Assembly (NCBI GenBank): GCA_044359565.1
Contig: JBIKLX010000003.1
Coordinates: forward strand, 3,437-67,436
Direction of reading: 5' to 3'
From: VFMC01 sp044359565
Lineage (GTDB): Bacteria > Actinomycetota > Acidimicrobiia > Acidimicrobiales > Ilumatobacteraceae
DNA length: 64,000 bases
Shown here: piece by piece, positions 17,689-25,737 of the stretch
How the letters are laid out: each line of letters opens with the position of its first letter
How positions within the stretch are numbered: the first letter of the stretch is position 1
Translations under genes and position numbers: made by a program
The notes under the pieces: generated by a model
The model's input: the letters and a program-made list of their open reading frames with translations, nothing else
Database searches by the model: none
What the model was told of the DNA's origin: nothing

Positions 17689-18489
17689 TCAGCCGAGGAA
17701 CCGGGTGATGGCGTCGAGGTCGTACGGACGTAGGCAGGTCATCACCAGGCGCCCCACACCGATCGACGCCCAGTACCGACGCCGCGGGTGATCGGGGTCG
17801 GCGAGGGCGTCGTCCCAACGTGTCCACACCGAGTTCGTGAACGGCTCGGTAGCGCGAGCCGAACCGGCCCGCTCGAGCCGTGCCGCGTCGAGCAGCACCT
17901 CGAGGTCGTCGTGATCGGCACGCACGTTCAAACCGTCGCAGCGTCGGGCCGCCAGTTGGGCGAGGGGCACACTGTTCACGCCCACGTACACCGGCGGGCG
18001 TGGCGTGGGCCGCGGGTAGGCAGGCGCGTCGTCTTCCGCACCGTGGGCGGCGGGCGACCACAGCCGGTCGAGTTCGTCGAGACCGGCCTCGAATCGGGCG
18101 TGCCGCTCGGCGATGGTGCGGCCGAGATCGATGCCCAGGTCGCGGTGCTCGGCCGACCAGATCGTGCCGGGCGCCGCACCTGCCCCGAGGCCGAGCCGCA
18201 GCCGACCCCCGCTGATGTGCTGCACCGACGCCGCCGCCATGGCCATGACACCGGGATTGCGATTGGCGATGTTCACCACCATCGACCCGAGGCCGATGCG
18301 CGTGGTAGCTGCCGCGTAGGCGCCCAGCAGGGTGAAGCACTCGATCATCGTGGTGCCCGACAGCAGCTTGCCGTCGAAGTGGTCGAACACCCATACCGTG
18401 TCGAACCCCGCCTGCTCGGCGGCCAGCACACCCTCGATGAGACGTGGCCAGGGCTCGACCGCCGGGTTGAGTTGGATGTCGACGATCAT
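17689..18489 (-). CDS. LLM-class flavin/F420-dependent oxidoreductase
   Basis: This 266-aa TIM-barrel protein of the luciferase-like monooxygenase family carries AGFDTVWVFDHFDGKLL, the segment around IGLGSMVVNI, and GGRLRLGLGAGAAPGTIW. Actinobacterial members often use coenzyme F420, but FMN is possible and the sequence does not decide. It is somewhat short, without a large C-terminal insertion. Its start overlaps the stop of the upstream debranching-enzyme gene by 4 nt (ATGA), an unexpected partner. Confidence 0.83.
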   Translation of the reverse strand: MIVDIQLNPAVEPWPRLIEGVLAAEQAGFDTVWVFDHFDGKLLSGTTMIECFTLLGAYAAATTRIGLGSMVVNIANRNPGVMAMAAASVQHISGGRLRLGLGAGAAPGTIWSAEHRDLGIDLGRTIAERHARFEAGLDELDRLWSPAAHGAEDDAPAYPRPTPRPPVYVGVNSVPLAQLAARRCDGLNVRADHDDLEVLLDAARLERAGSARATEPFTNSVWTRWDDALADPDHPRRRYWASIGVGRLVMTCLRPYDLDAITRFLG

Positions 18490-20147
18490 CGCGGAACGCT
18501 CTCTCCGGCCAGCACCGTGACCGATCGCGGGGGAACCACGACGGTATCGCCGCCGACGAACACCTCGCCGGATCGCGCTGTGGCCGGTTCCGACGCCGTG
18601 ACGAGCTCGAGTCGCCACGGCCCCGGTTCGTGCACCCGGAACGTCAGCGGCTCCCACCACATGTTGGCCATCACGTACAGCGCGTCGGTGGCCCAGGCCA
18701 GCGAGCGGCTCTCGTGGCGCTCGTCGGGCATCGCGTCGACGCCGTAGCAGCGCACGCCGCCACGCAGTAGTTCGCCGCCCACGCGGCGCCGCAAGGCGAT
18801 GAGCGATCGCACGAACCGGTACAGCGGCTGCCACTCGTCGAGGCGCCTCCAGTCGACCCAGGTGAGCGGGCTGTCGATGTCGTACGGGTTGTCGTGGCCC
18901 TCTTGGGTGCGGGCGAACTCGTCGCCCATCACGAACATCGGTGTGCCGGCCGACAGCAGCAGCAGGGTGAAGGCGTTGCGCAGCATCTGCGGCCGCAACT
19001 CGGGCCCGCAGTCCCACGAACGGTGGCGGTCGCTGGTGACGATGGTGAGGTCGTGCAGGGTGAGGCCGTCGTGCGCGGTGACGAAGTTGATGCTGCGCGC
19101 CGGGTCGTCGGGGAACAGGTCGGGGCTACCCGAGACGCGTTGGATGATGCCCGGCACCCGGCCCGGCTCGCCGCGCAGAAAGCCGCGCACGTCGTCGCGG
19201 AACCGGTCGTTCCACTGGGCCCATCGGGTATCGGGGAAGCCGGGGCCCACCTGGTACGCAGCGAGGTCCCAGGCCTCGGCCACCAGGCGCACGCCGCGCG
19301 CCTGGGCCCAGTCGCCGATGCGGCGCACCAGTTCTCCGCCGTCGCGCGTGAGGATGGAGGCGAGATCGAAGCGGAACCCGTCGATGCCCAACGCGGCGTA
19401 GCGCTCCAACGCCTCGAGCACGAGGTGACGCACCGTCGGGTCGGACGGGTCGATGGTGTTGCCGCATCCTGTGTCGTCGACGTAGCTGCCGTCGCCATGG
19501 TGCAGGTACGAACCGGCGTCGTCGAGGCCGCGCAGACTGCGCGTGGGCAGTTCCGCATCGCCTTCGCCGGTGTGGTTGAACACCACGTCGAGCCACACTT
19601 CGAGGCCGCGTTCGTGGGCGCCGGCAACGAGGTGGGCGAGCGCTGCAGCCGGGTCGTCGCCGGCGGCGAAGGGCCGGTGGACGGCACCCCACACGAGGGG
19701 CATGTAGCCCCAGTAGTTGTCGGCCTGATCGAACGGGTGCACCGGCATCAGTTCGATCACGTTCACGCCGAGATCGACGAGATGGTCGAGCCGTTCGACC
19801 ACCCCTTCGAACGACCGGGCGAAGCCGCGGACATGCATCTCGTACACCACCGGGTCGGGGTGCAGTCGGGCGATTCGCTGTCCCGCTGGCCACGCACCAC
19901 GGAACCGGCCGAGGGGCACACCATCGACCAGCTCCACGTCGGCGGCAGCGGGGTCGAGCAGCGGGCCCACCCCGTCGGCGACGAGCCAGTAGCGGTCGCC
20001 GTCGTCGGCCTCCACGGCGGCCGTCCAGTGGCCGCCGTCGCGCTGCATCGCCACGGTACGGCGCGCGCCGCTCGCGGCCGACTCGACGACGAGATCGAGC
20101 TGGGCCACCTGCGGCGCGTGCACACGGACGGAACGGACGACTCCCAT
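18486..20147 (-). CDS. GlgX/isoamylase-type glycogen debranching enzyme (GH13)
   Basis: This alpha-1,6-glucosidase-like enzyme of glycoside hydrolase family 13 has 553 aa, shorter than most GlgX proteins (about 650-750 aa). A reduced N-terminal beta domain precedes the barrel. Catalytic regions are visible: DVVFNHTGEG, GFRFDLAS (nucleophile Asp), VAEAWD (acid/base Glu) and FVTAHDG (third carboxylate). PVVYEMHVRGF and GDEFARTQEGHDNPYD are typical of the GlgX group. It faces the MoxR ATPase gene divergently across 38 nt, so the two promoters must overlap. Confidence 0.88.
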   Translation of the reverse strand: MGVVRSVRVHAPQVAQLDLVVESAASGARRTVAMQRDGGHWTAAVEADDGDRYWLVADGVGPLLDPAAADVELVDGVPLGRFRGAWPAGQRIARLHPDPVVYEMHVRGFARSFEGVVERLDHLVDLGVNVIELMPVHPFDQADNYWGYMPLVWGAVHRPFAAGDDPAAALAHLVAGAHERGLEVWLDVVFNHTGEGDAELPTRSLRGLDDAGSYLHHGDGSYVDDTGCGNTIDPSDPTVRHLVLEALERYAALGIDGFRFDLASILTRDGGELVRRIGDWAQARGVRLVAEAWDLAAYQVGPGFPDTRWAQWNDRFRDDVRGFLRGEPGRVPGIIQRVSGSPDLFPDDPARSINFVTAHDGLTLHDLTIVTSDRHRSWDCGPELRPQMLRNAFTLLLLSAGTPMFVMGDEFARTQEGHDNPYDIDSPLTWVDWRRLDEWQPLYRFVRSLIALRRRVGGELLRGGVRCYGVDAMPDERHESRSLAWATDALYVMANMWWEPLTFRVHEPGPWRLELVTASEPATARSGEVFVGGDTVVVPPRSVTVLAGESVPR

Positions 20148-20185
20148 GGGGCACCAGCATGGCAGCCGCCCTAACCTGAGCGGCG

Positions 20186-21109
20186 ATGTCCAGTTCCACG
20201 ATGCCCACCGAGGTCACCACCGCGCTCGCCGCGCACGGCTACCTCGCCGACGAGGGACTCGCCACGGCGATCTTCCTCGCCTTGTCGCTGAAGCGGCCGC
20301 TCCTGCTCGAGGGCGAGGCCGGCGTGGGCAAGACCGAGGTGGCCAAGGTGCTCAGCCGCTGGACCGGCGGCCGCCTCATCCGCCTCCAGTGCTACGAGGG
20401 CATCGATGCATCGCAGGCCGTGTACGACTGGGACTACTCGCGCCAGTTGCTGCACCTGCGCGCCGCCGAGGCCTCGGGCGAGGCCCGCGACCTGGGCACC
20501 GGTGGTCTCGAGGACCAGCTCTACCACGAGCGGTTCCTGCTGAAGCGGGCGCTGCTGCAGGCCATCGATCACCGCAGCGAGAACCCGCCGGTACTGCTCA
20601 TCGACGAGATCGACCGCGCCGACGACGAGTTCGAGGCCTACCTGCTGGAAGTGCTGAGCGACTACCAGATCACCGTGCCCGAACTCGGCGTGTTCACCAC
20701 GGCCCGGCCGCCCATCGTCATCCTCACCTCGAACCGCACCCGCGATGTGCACGACGCGCTGAAGCGTCGCTGCCTGTACCACTGGGTCGAGCACCCCACG
20801 TTCGAGCGCGAAGTGAAGATCGTGCGGATGCGTGTGCCGCACGTGGCCGAGCCCCTCGCCCGTCAGGTGGCCGCCGCCGTCGAGGTGATGCGCACGAAGA
20901 ACCTGTACAAGCCGCCCGGTGTGGCCGAGACCATCGACTGGGCCACGGCGCTCGCCGCGCTGGGGGTGAGCGAACTCGACGAGCACACCGTCGAGGCCAC
21001 GCTGGGCGCCGTGCTGAAGTACCGCGAAGACCAGGACAAGGTGCGCCAGGCGCCCGGCATCGCCGACATCGTGAAGCAGGCGTTCGAGCGCGGCGCCTTC
21101 CACGGCTGA
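20186..21109 (+). CDS. coxD: MoxR-type AAA+ ATPase (CoxD-like)
   Basis: This 307-aa AAA+ ATPase has Walker A GEAGVGKTEVAKVL, Walker B LLIDEIDRADDEFEAYLLE and sensor TSNRTRDVHDALKRR. MoxR ATPases paired with a VWA protein act as chaperones. In the CO dehydrogenase system CoxD with CoxE helps build the active-site metal centre. Here it opens the maturation block, overlapping the VWA gene (TGATG). Since the large subunits are form II, the job is more general cofactor maturation than Cu insertion; this is inference. Confidence 0.9.
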   Translation: MSSSTMPTEVTTALAAHGYLADEGLATAIFLALSLKRPLLLEGEAGVGKTEVAKVLSRWTGGRLIRLQCYEGIDASQAVYDWDYSRQLLHLRAAEASGEARDLGTGGLEDQLYHERFLLKRALLQAIDHRSENPPVLLIDEIDRADDEFEAYLLEVLSDYQITVPELGVFTTARPPIVILTSNRTRDVHDALKRRCLYHWVEHPTFEREVKIVRMRVPHVAEPLARQVAAAVEVMRTKNLYKPPGVAETIDWATALAALGVSELDEHTVEATLGAVLKYREDQDKVRQAPGIADIVKQAFERGAFHG

Positions 21110-22269
21110 TGACCGACCTCGCCGACCAGGGCACCCGACTGGCGGTCACCTACGCCCGTCTGCTGCGCCGACTGGGCCTCGCTGTGCCCATCGGCAGCGT
21201 GCTCGACTTCGGCGAGGCGCTCGGCCTGGTGGGTATCGACGACCGCGACAGCGTGTACTGGGCGGGCCGCGCCACGCTGGTGCACCGACCCGAAGACATC
21301 GGCCTCTACAACCGCGCGTTCGCGGTGTTCTGGGAGCGACGGTCGGGCACGGTCGAACCCGAACCGGCCGAACCACTGAAGATCACGCTCGCCATCGACG
21401 ACGGCTCCGACGACAGCGGCGACGGCGACCAGGGCGAGGCCAGCGACGACCCGATGCTGCAGCTGCGCTTCTCGGCCGCCGAGGTGCTGCGCCACAAGGA
21501 CTTCGCGGCGTGCAGCGACGACGAACTGGCCGAGGCCCAGGCCTACATGAGCTCGTTGCGCTTCGCCGGGCCGCCCCGGCGCAGCTTCCGGCACCGGCGC
21601 TCGTCGCGCGGGCGCAAGCCCGACATCCGCTCGACGGTGCGCGCCTCGCTGAAGGCCGGCGGCGAGCCCATCGAGCGGTACTGGCTGGAACCGGGCGAGC
21701 GGCTGCGCCGCCTGGTGCTGTTGCTCGACGTGAGCGGTTCGATGGAGCCCTACGCCCGTGGCCTGCTGCGGTTCATCCAGGCCGCGGTGGCCGGACGCCA
21801 GCGGGTGGAAGCCTTCGCCCTGGGCACCCGGCTCACGCGTGTCACCCGCGAACTGTCGAGCCGCGACCCCGACCGGGCACTGCAGCGCGCCGGCGAGCGC
21901 GTGGTCGACTGGAGCGGTGGCACGCGCCTCGGCGAATGCCTGCGCACGTTCAACGACGAGTGGGGTGTGCGCGGCATGGGTCGTGGCGCCATCGTGGTGG
22001 TGCTGTCCGACGGATGGGACCGCGGCGACCCCGAGTTGCTGGGCGAGCAGATGCGGCGTCTGCAACGCATCACCCACCGCATCGTGTGGGTGAACCCGCT
22101 GAAGGTCACCCCGGGCTACGCGCCACTGGCACGTGGCATGGCGGCGGCCCTACCGTATGTCGACGCCTTCGTCGAAGGGCACTCGGTGGCGGCGATGGAG
22201 GAACTCGCCGCCGTCATCTCGGCCCACAGCCTGAACGGATTGGAGCATCATGCGCGAACTGTTCGATGA
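21109..22269 (+). CDS. coxE: VWA-domain protein, CoxE-like
   Basis: This 386-aa partner of the MoxR ATPase has an N-terminal helical half, an acidic linker (DDGSDDSGDGDQGEASDD) and a basic patch RRSFRHRRSSRGRKPD. The von Willebrand A domain carries an intact metal-ion site DVSGSM (about residue 206) and LSDGWDRGD. The start overlaps the coxD stop, and its own 3' end overlaps the following XdhC-type gene by 20 nt, so translation of the block is probably coupled. Confidence 0.9.
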   Translation: MTDLADQGTRLAVTYARLLRRLGLAVPIGSVLDFGEALGLVGIDDRDSVYWAGRATLVHRPEDIGLYNRAFAVFWERRSGTVEPEPAEPLKITLAIDDGSDDSGDGDQGEASDDPMLQLRFSAAEVLRHKDFAACSDDELAEAQAYMSSLRFAGPPRRSFRHRRSSRGRKPDIRSTVRASLKAGGEPIERYWLEPGERLRRLVLLLDVSGSMEPYARGLLRFIQAAVAGRQRVEAFALGTRLTRVTRELSSRDPDRALQRAGERVVDWSGGTRLGECLRTFNDEWGVRGMGRGAIVVVLSDGWDRGDPELLGEQMRRLQRITHRIVWVNPLKVTPGYAPLARGMAAALPYVDAFVEGHSVAAMEELAAVISAHSLNGLEHHARTVR

Positions 22270-22567
22270 CATCGATCGCTGGCAGCACGAGGGCAAGCGG
22301 GTCGCCGTGGCGCGGGTGGTCGACATCCTCGGGTCGGGTCCGCGCGAACCAGGTGCGGCCATGGCCGTGAGCGATCAGGGCGAGGTGGCCGGCAGCGTGA
22401 GCGGCGGTTGTGTGGAGGGTGCCGTCGTCTCGGAGGCGATGGCCATCCTGCACGGCGAACGGGGCCCCGGCATCGTGTCGTTCGGCTACAGCGACGACGA
22501 AGCCTTTGCCGTGGGGCTCACCTGCGGTGGCACCATCCGCCTCTACATCGAAGCCCTCGACTGGTGA
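22250..22567 (+). CDS. XdhC/CoxI N-terminal domain protein (stand-alone)
   Basis: This 105-aa protein consists only of the XdhC_CoxI domain. The signature GSVSGGCVEGAVVSEAM and the C-terminal VGLTCGGTIRLYIE are seen, with both conserved cysteines. XdhC proteins bind the molybdenum cofactor and deliver it, after sulfuration, to the hydroxylase. In most species this domain is fused to a Rossmann domain. Here the Rossmann part is the next gene, 7 nt downstream. It overlaps the coxE 3' end. Confidence 0.87.
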   Translation: MRELFDDIDRWQHEGKRVAVARVVDILGSGPREPGAAMAVSDQGEVAGSVSGGCVEGAVVSEAMAILHGERGPGIVSFGYSDDEAFAVGLTCGGTIRLYIEALDW

Positions 22568-22574
22568 GCCGGCG

Positions 22575-23375
22575 ATGAGCCTGTACACCACTTTGCGCGA
22601 CCGGCTGCGCAGCCAGCAGCCCACGGCGCTGGTCACCGTCGTCGACGGTGTGGGCGTTGGCGCCAAGCTGCTCGTCGTGCCCGACGGCGAACCGCAGGGC
22701 AGCCTCGGCAACGCCGAACTCGATCGCATCGTCGCCCGCGATGCGCTTGCCGAACTCGAAGCCGGACGCTCGGGCATCCGCCACTACGGCCCCGAGGGTC
22801 AGACCACTCCTGAAGACCTGGTCGACTCACCGACGGTGTCGGTGTTCGTCGAGAGCTGGGCGCCTCCGCCGCAGATGTGGATCTTCGGGGCGGTCGACTT
22901 CACTGCCGCACTGTCGCGCGTGGCCAAGGTGCTGGGCTACCGCGTCATCGTGTGCGACGCCCGCGAGGTGTTCGCGACCCGACGCCGCTTTCCCGCTGCC
23001 GACGAGGTGGTGGTGTCGTGGCCAGGCCCGCTGTTCGACCAGCGCGGCGCCCAACTCGGCACCCGCGACGCGGTGTGCGTCCTCACCCACGACTCGAAGT
23101 TCGATGTACCCGCGGTGCGCGGCGCGCTCGCCACGCGGGTGGGCTACATCGGCGTGATGGGTAGCCGCAAGACGCACGACAAGCGCACCGAGCGGCTCCG
23201 CGAGGCAGGTGTCACCGATACTGAATTGGCCCGGCTGATGTCGCCGATCGGGCTGAACCTCGGGGCACGCACGCCGGAGGAGACCGCGATCTCCATCTGT
23301 GCCGAGATCATCGCTCGACGAACCGGGCGACTGGCCCCGTCGCTGCGCGATGCCTCGGGCCCCATCCACAGTTGA
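22575..23375 (+). CDS. XdhC-family protein with Rossmann domain (CoxF-like)
   Basis: This 266-aa protein has a diverged XdhC_CoxI-like first half (GVGAKLLVVPDGEPQGSLGN) without the GGC cysteine motif, and a C-terminal XdhC Rossmann domain (MWIFGAVDFTAALSRVAKVL, YIGVMGSRKTHDKR, SPIGLNLGARTPEETAISI). Together with the small XdhC protein before it, it probably handles loading of the molybdenum cofactor. The ATG at 22575 follows the upstream stop by 7 nt. Confidence 0.87.
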   Translation: MSLYTTLRDRLRSQQPTALVTVVDGVGVGAKLLVVPDGEPQGSLGNAELDRIVARDALAELEAGRSGIRHYGPEGQTTPEDLVDSPTVSVFVESWAPPPQMWIFGAVDFTAALSRVAKVLGYRVIVCDAREVFATRRRFPAADEVVVSWPGPLFDQRGAQLGTRDAVCVLTHDSKFDVPAVRGALATRVGYIGVMGSRKTHDKRTERLREAGVTDTELARLMSPIGLNLGARTPEETAISICAEIIARRTGRLAPSLRDASGPIHS

Positions 23376-23405
23376 GGCACTGCTCGCCGCCGCTGCGGCG
23401 GCGAC

Positions 23406-24107
23406 TCACTCGGTGGGGTTGCCGAAACGGATGGAGCGCCGCTTCAGCACATCGACCTCGACAGTGCGGCCGCGCTGCGGGGCGTGCACGATGGCCCGAT
23501 CGACGCCGAGCCACATCATGACATGGCCCGGGTACTGGACCAGGTCGCCGGCCTGGGCGGTTTCTGCATCGCGCGGTTCGGCAGCACGGATCTGGGCGCC
23601 GCTGTTGCGGGGCAGGTCAAACCCGGCCTGGCTCCACGCATAGGTGGTGAGGCCCGAGCAGTCGAAGCCTTGGCCAGGCTTGCTGGTGTTGCGCCGATAG
23701 GGCACACCCAACTGGCTGAGGGCGGCGAGCAGCGCCTGCTGGTGCTCGAGGTCGGCGGCCGCCCAAGCCGAGCTCATCGCCTCAGCGCTCAGCTCGAGGC
23801 GGGCGGCAATGACGGCGGCAAGCGTGTTGCGGGCCACTGCGTAGGCAGCTGCGGCGCCACTTCCACCGTCGGTGACCCAGCGGTCGAGCAGAACGAGGGC
23901 CTCAGAGGCGGCGGCAGCGGCCGGGTCGTCGAGCCGAGCGACGCCAGCGACGGCCACCGGCGGCGCGGCGCCAGCGCTGCCCGCGGGGACGGCGAGCGTG
24001 CCGACGGCACAGGCCAGGGCGCCACCGAGCACCAGGGCGCGTGCACGCCGGGCGCGGGGCCGCATCGAAGTGGGCAGAGAACTGGGTGCTGGGTTGGTGA
24101 CCGTCAT
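23406..24107 (-). CDS. Secreted NlpC/P60 cell-wall peptidase
   Basis: This 233-aa precursor has a signal peptide: a basic RPRARRARA stretch, then the hydrophobic LVLGGALACAVGTLAV and a cleavage region AGSAGAAPP. A helical spacer leads to a C-terminal NlpC/P60 domain with catalytic Cys150 (GFDCSGLTTYAW), His195 (YPGHVMMW) and His208. It should cut the peptide stems of peptidoglycan. Genes on both sides belong to the Mo-hydroxylase maturation block and run the other way, so it is an insertion in that block. GAGGAG precedes the ATG. Confidence 0.9.
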   Translation of the reverse strand: MTVTNPAPSSLPTSMRPRARRARALVLGGALACAVGTLAVPAGSAGAAPPVAVAGVARLDDPAAAAASEALVLLDRWVTDGGSGAAAAYAVARNTLAAVIAARLELSAEAMSSAWAAADLEHQQALLAALSQLGVPYRRNTSKPGQGFDCSGLTTYAWSQAGFDLPRNSGAQIRAAEPRDAETAQAGDLVQYPGHVMMWLGVDRAIVHAPQRGRTVEVDVLKRRSIRFGNPTE

Positions 24108-24293
24108 GTGACGACTCCTCGTTCAGCACACCGCGACGGTGTGCGCTGCTGTCGTGAACCGCTCGACCGCCCCGAGGGACGGCCGCCCTGATCACGGCAG
24201 CGGCGCCGTACGAGAGCGCCACCGCAGCCGTTGCGACCATGGGGTGAGGCACTACGAATGCCTCGCCCTATCGCCGTAACGGAGCCGACACTA
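24108..24293 (-). promoter_or_regulatory. Long structured 5' leader of the NlpC/P60 gene
   Basis: About 180 nt lie between the likely promoter and the start codon. They hold two hairpins. One is an 8-bp perfect stem with a 3-nt loop (24126-24144) just upstream of the GAGGAG ribosome binding site. The other is a 6-bp stem (24246-24264). I recognise no known riboswitch consensus. Cell-wall hydrolase genes in actinomycetes are often preceded by regulatory leaders, so control at this level is plausible but unproven. Confidence 0.45.
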
Positions 24294-24317
24294 TCGTCAT
24301 CGTTTCGACACAATCAA
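24288..24317 (-). promoter_or_regulatory. Candidate promoter of the NlpC/P60 gene
   Basis: On the minus strand a TTGATT (-35, plus-strand 24312-24317) and a TAGTGT (-10, 24288-24293) are separated by 18 nt. This sits in the most AT-rich stretch nearby. Confidence 0.5.
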
Positions 24318-24341
24318 CTTCTTCGTCATCTTTTCGTCATC
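24294..24341 (-). repeat. Three direct copies of an 8-mer around the promoter
   Basis: The 8-mer TCGTCATC (plus strand) occurs at 24294-24301, 24323-24330 and 24334-24341. The first copy fills the start of the -10/-35 spacer and the other two lie just upstream of -35. The placement fits an operator for an unknown regulator. Confidence 0.55.
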
Positions 24342-24398
24342 ATTCCGACGCCGGACGGACATGACTCGCGACGCCCTCTCGGCCCGTAACCTGCCCCG

Positions 24399-25007
24399 AT
24401 GCCCACTCTCGCCGTCCTGCTCGCCGCCGGCAGTGGCTCGCGATTCCACGGCGGCTGTCACAAACTCGATGCAGTGCTGCCATCCGGGTACACCGTGTAC
24501 GAGCAGTCACTCGGCCATCTCGTCGAGGCGTTCGGCCCGGGTTCCGACACCGGCACCGGCTCTGCTAACAGCACGGTCGGGGTACTCGTCGTGCACGGCG
24601 CCACCGAACGCCTCGTCCCTGCCGGTGTCACCTCGATCGTCAACAACGCCTGGGCATCGGGCCAAGCCACGTCGGTAGCCACCGCCCTCCGACAGGCCGC
24701 AGCGCTGGGGGCCGACGCCATCGTCTTCGGCCTCGCCGATCAGCCCTTCGTGCCACCGGCCACCTGGCGGGCGGTCGCCGATGCAGCGCCCGAGTGGCCC
24801 ATCGTCATTGCCACCTATGCTGGTCGCCGTGGTCCGCACCCGGTGCGGCTCCACCAGTCCGTCTGGCCGCTGGTTCCCACTATCGGCGATGATGGAGCCC
24901 GCAGCGTGCTGCGCGATCACCCCGCTCTCGTCCACGAGGTCGCCTGCGAGGGGTCGCCGGCCGATATCGACACCCTGGAGGATCTGGAGCGATGGACAAA
25001 CTCCTGA
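24399..25007 (+). CDS. MobA/MocA-like molybdenum cofactor nucleotidyltransferase
   Basis: This 202-aa nucleotidyltransferase has the N-terminal motif LLAAGSGSRFHGGCHKL, a GLADQPFV metal-binding Asp region and the C-terminal GDDGARSVLR and DIDTLEDL. The family attaches CMP (MocA) or GMP (MobA) to molybdopterin. Next to a CO-dehydrogenase-type system the CTP-using MocA role is expected, since these enzymes use MCD. Its 3' end overlaps the CoxG gene by 16 nt. Confidence 0.85.
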   Translation: MPTLAVLLAAGSGSRFHGGCHKLDAVLPSGYTVYEQSLGHLVEAFGPGSDTGTGSANSTVGVLVVHGATERLVPAGVTSIVNNAWASGQATSVATALRQAAALGADAIVFGLADQPFVPPATWRAVADAAPEWPIVIATYAGRRGPHPVRLHQSVWPLVPTIGDDGARSVLRDHPALVHEVACEGSPADIDTLEDLERWTNS

Positions 25008-25726
25008 ACGAGTTCACGGTCGACCAACCGATCGACACGACGTGGGCCGTGCTCACCGACGTCGAGCGCATTGCGCCGTGCATGCCGGGGGCCACCCTCG
25101 AAGAGATCGAAGGCGACGTCTACCGCGGTGTCGTGAAGGTGAAGTTGGGTGCCATCTCGGCCGCCTTCCGCGGCCAGGCCAGCTTCGTCGAGCGCGACGA
25201 TGTGAACCATCGCGCCGTACTGCGCGGCGAGGGCCGCGACACCACCGGCAAGGGCAACGCCGATGCGCTCATCACGGCGTCGCTCGAGCAGATCAGCCCC
25301 ACCCAGACCAAGTGCGTCGTCGAGACCGACCTGCGCATCACCGGCAAGGTGGCCCAGTTTGGCCGCGGCATCATGGGCGATGTCAGCAAGAAGCTCATCA
25401 CCCAGTTCGCCACCAACTTGAACACGATGCTGGCCGACAGCGAGGCCGCGCCCACGGCAGCCGCCGCGCAGCCCGTAGCCGCAGCAACGGCCGACACCGC
25501 ACAGCCCGCTGCCGAACCGGCTGCGGCATCCACCGATGACACATCGGCAGCTGGCAGCTCGGCTGGCGGCGCCACCGACAACGTCCGCAAGATCAACGGC
25601 CCTGCCAACGAGCCGATCGAGTTGTCCGGTCTGGCCGGCAACGCTGTGCTCAAGCGGGTGCTTCCCGTTGTGGGCGGCATCGTGTTGCTGCTGCTCGTGC
25701 TGCGCCTGCGCCGCCGCCGCCACTGA
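24992..25726 (+). CDS. coxG: CoxG-like SRPBCC protein with C-terminal membrane anchor
   Basis: This 244-aa protein starts with an SRPBCC lipid-binding fold of the CoxG type (about residues 1-150; MPGATLEEIEGDVYRGVVKVK, DLRITGKVAQFGRGIM). An Ala/Thr/Pro-rich linker follows, then one membrane span (VLPVVGGIVLLLLVL) and the basic tail RLRRRRH. CoxG ties CO dehydrogenase to the membrane and is reported to deliver electrons to menaquinone. Its presence suggests that the hydroxylase here also feeds the respiratory chain. It is the last gene of the maturation block. Confidence 0.9.
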   Translation: MDKLLNEFTVDQPIDTTWAVLTDVERIAPCMPGATLEEIEGDVYRGVVKVKLGAISAAFRGQASFVERDDVNHRAVLRGEGRDTTGKGNADALITASLEQISPTQTKCVVETDLRITGKVAQFGRGIMGDVSKKLITQFATNLNTMLADSEAAPTAAAAQPVAAATADTAQPAAEPAAASTDDTSAAGSSAGGATDNVRKINGPANEPIELSGLAGNAVLKRVLPVVGGIVLLLLVLRLRRRRH

Positions 25727-25737
25727 TCCAGTCGGTC

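Noticed and set aside
21401..21460. Frameshift in coxE suggested by the acidic low-complexity stretch
   Set aside because: The frame continues to an intact VWA domain with the DVSGSM site. Such acidic linkers are normal in CoxE-like proteins.
23902..24252. An alternative upstream coding frame through the NlpC/P60 leader
   Set aside because: It reads out of frame into the real gene, becomes Arg-rich and lacks a ribosome binding site.
24108..24293. A c-di-AMP (ydaO-type) riboswitch before the NlpC/P60 gene
   Set aside because: The location is suggestive, but I cannot find the conserved core of that riboswitch, so I report only an unassigned leader.
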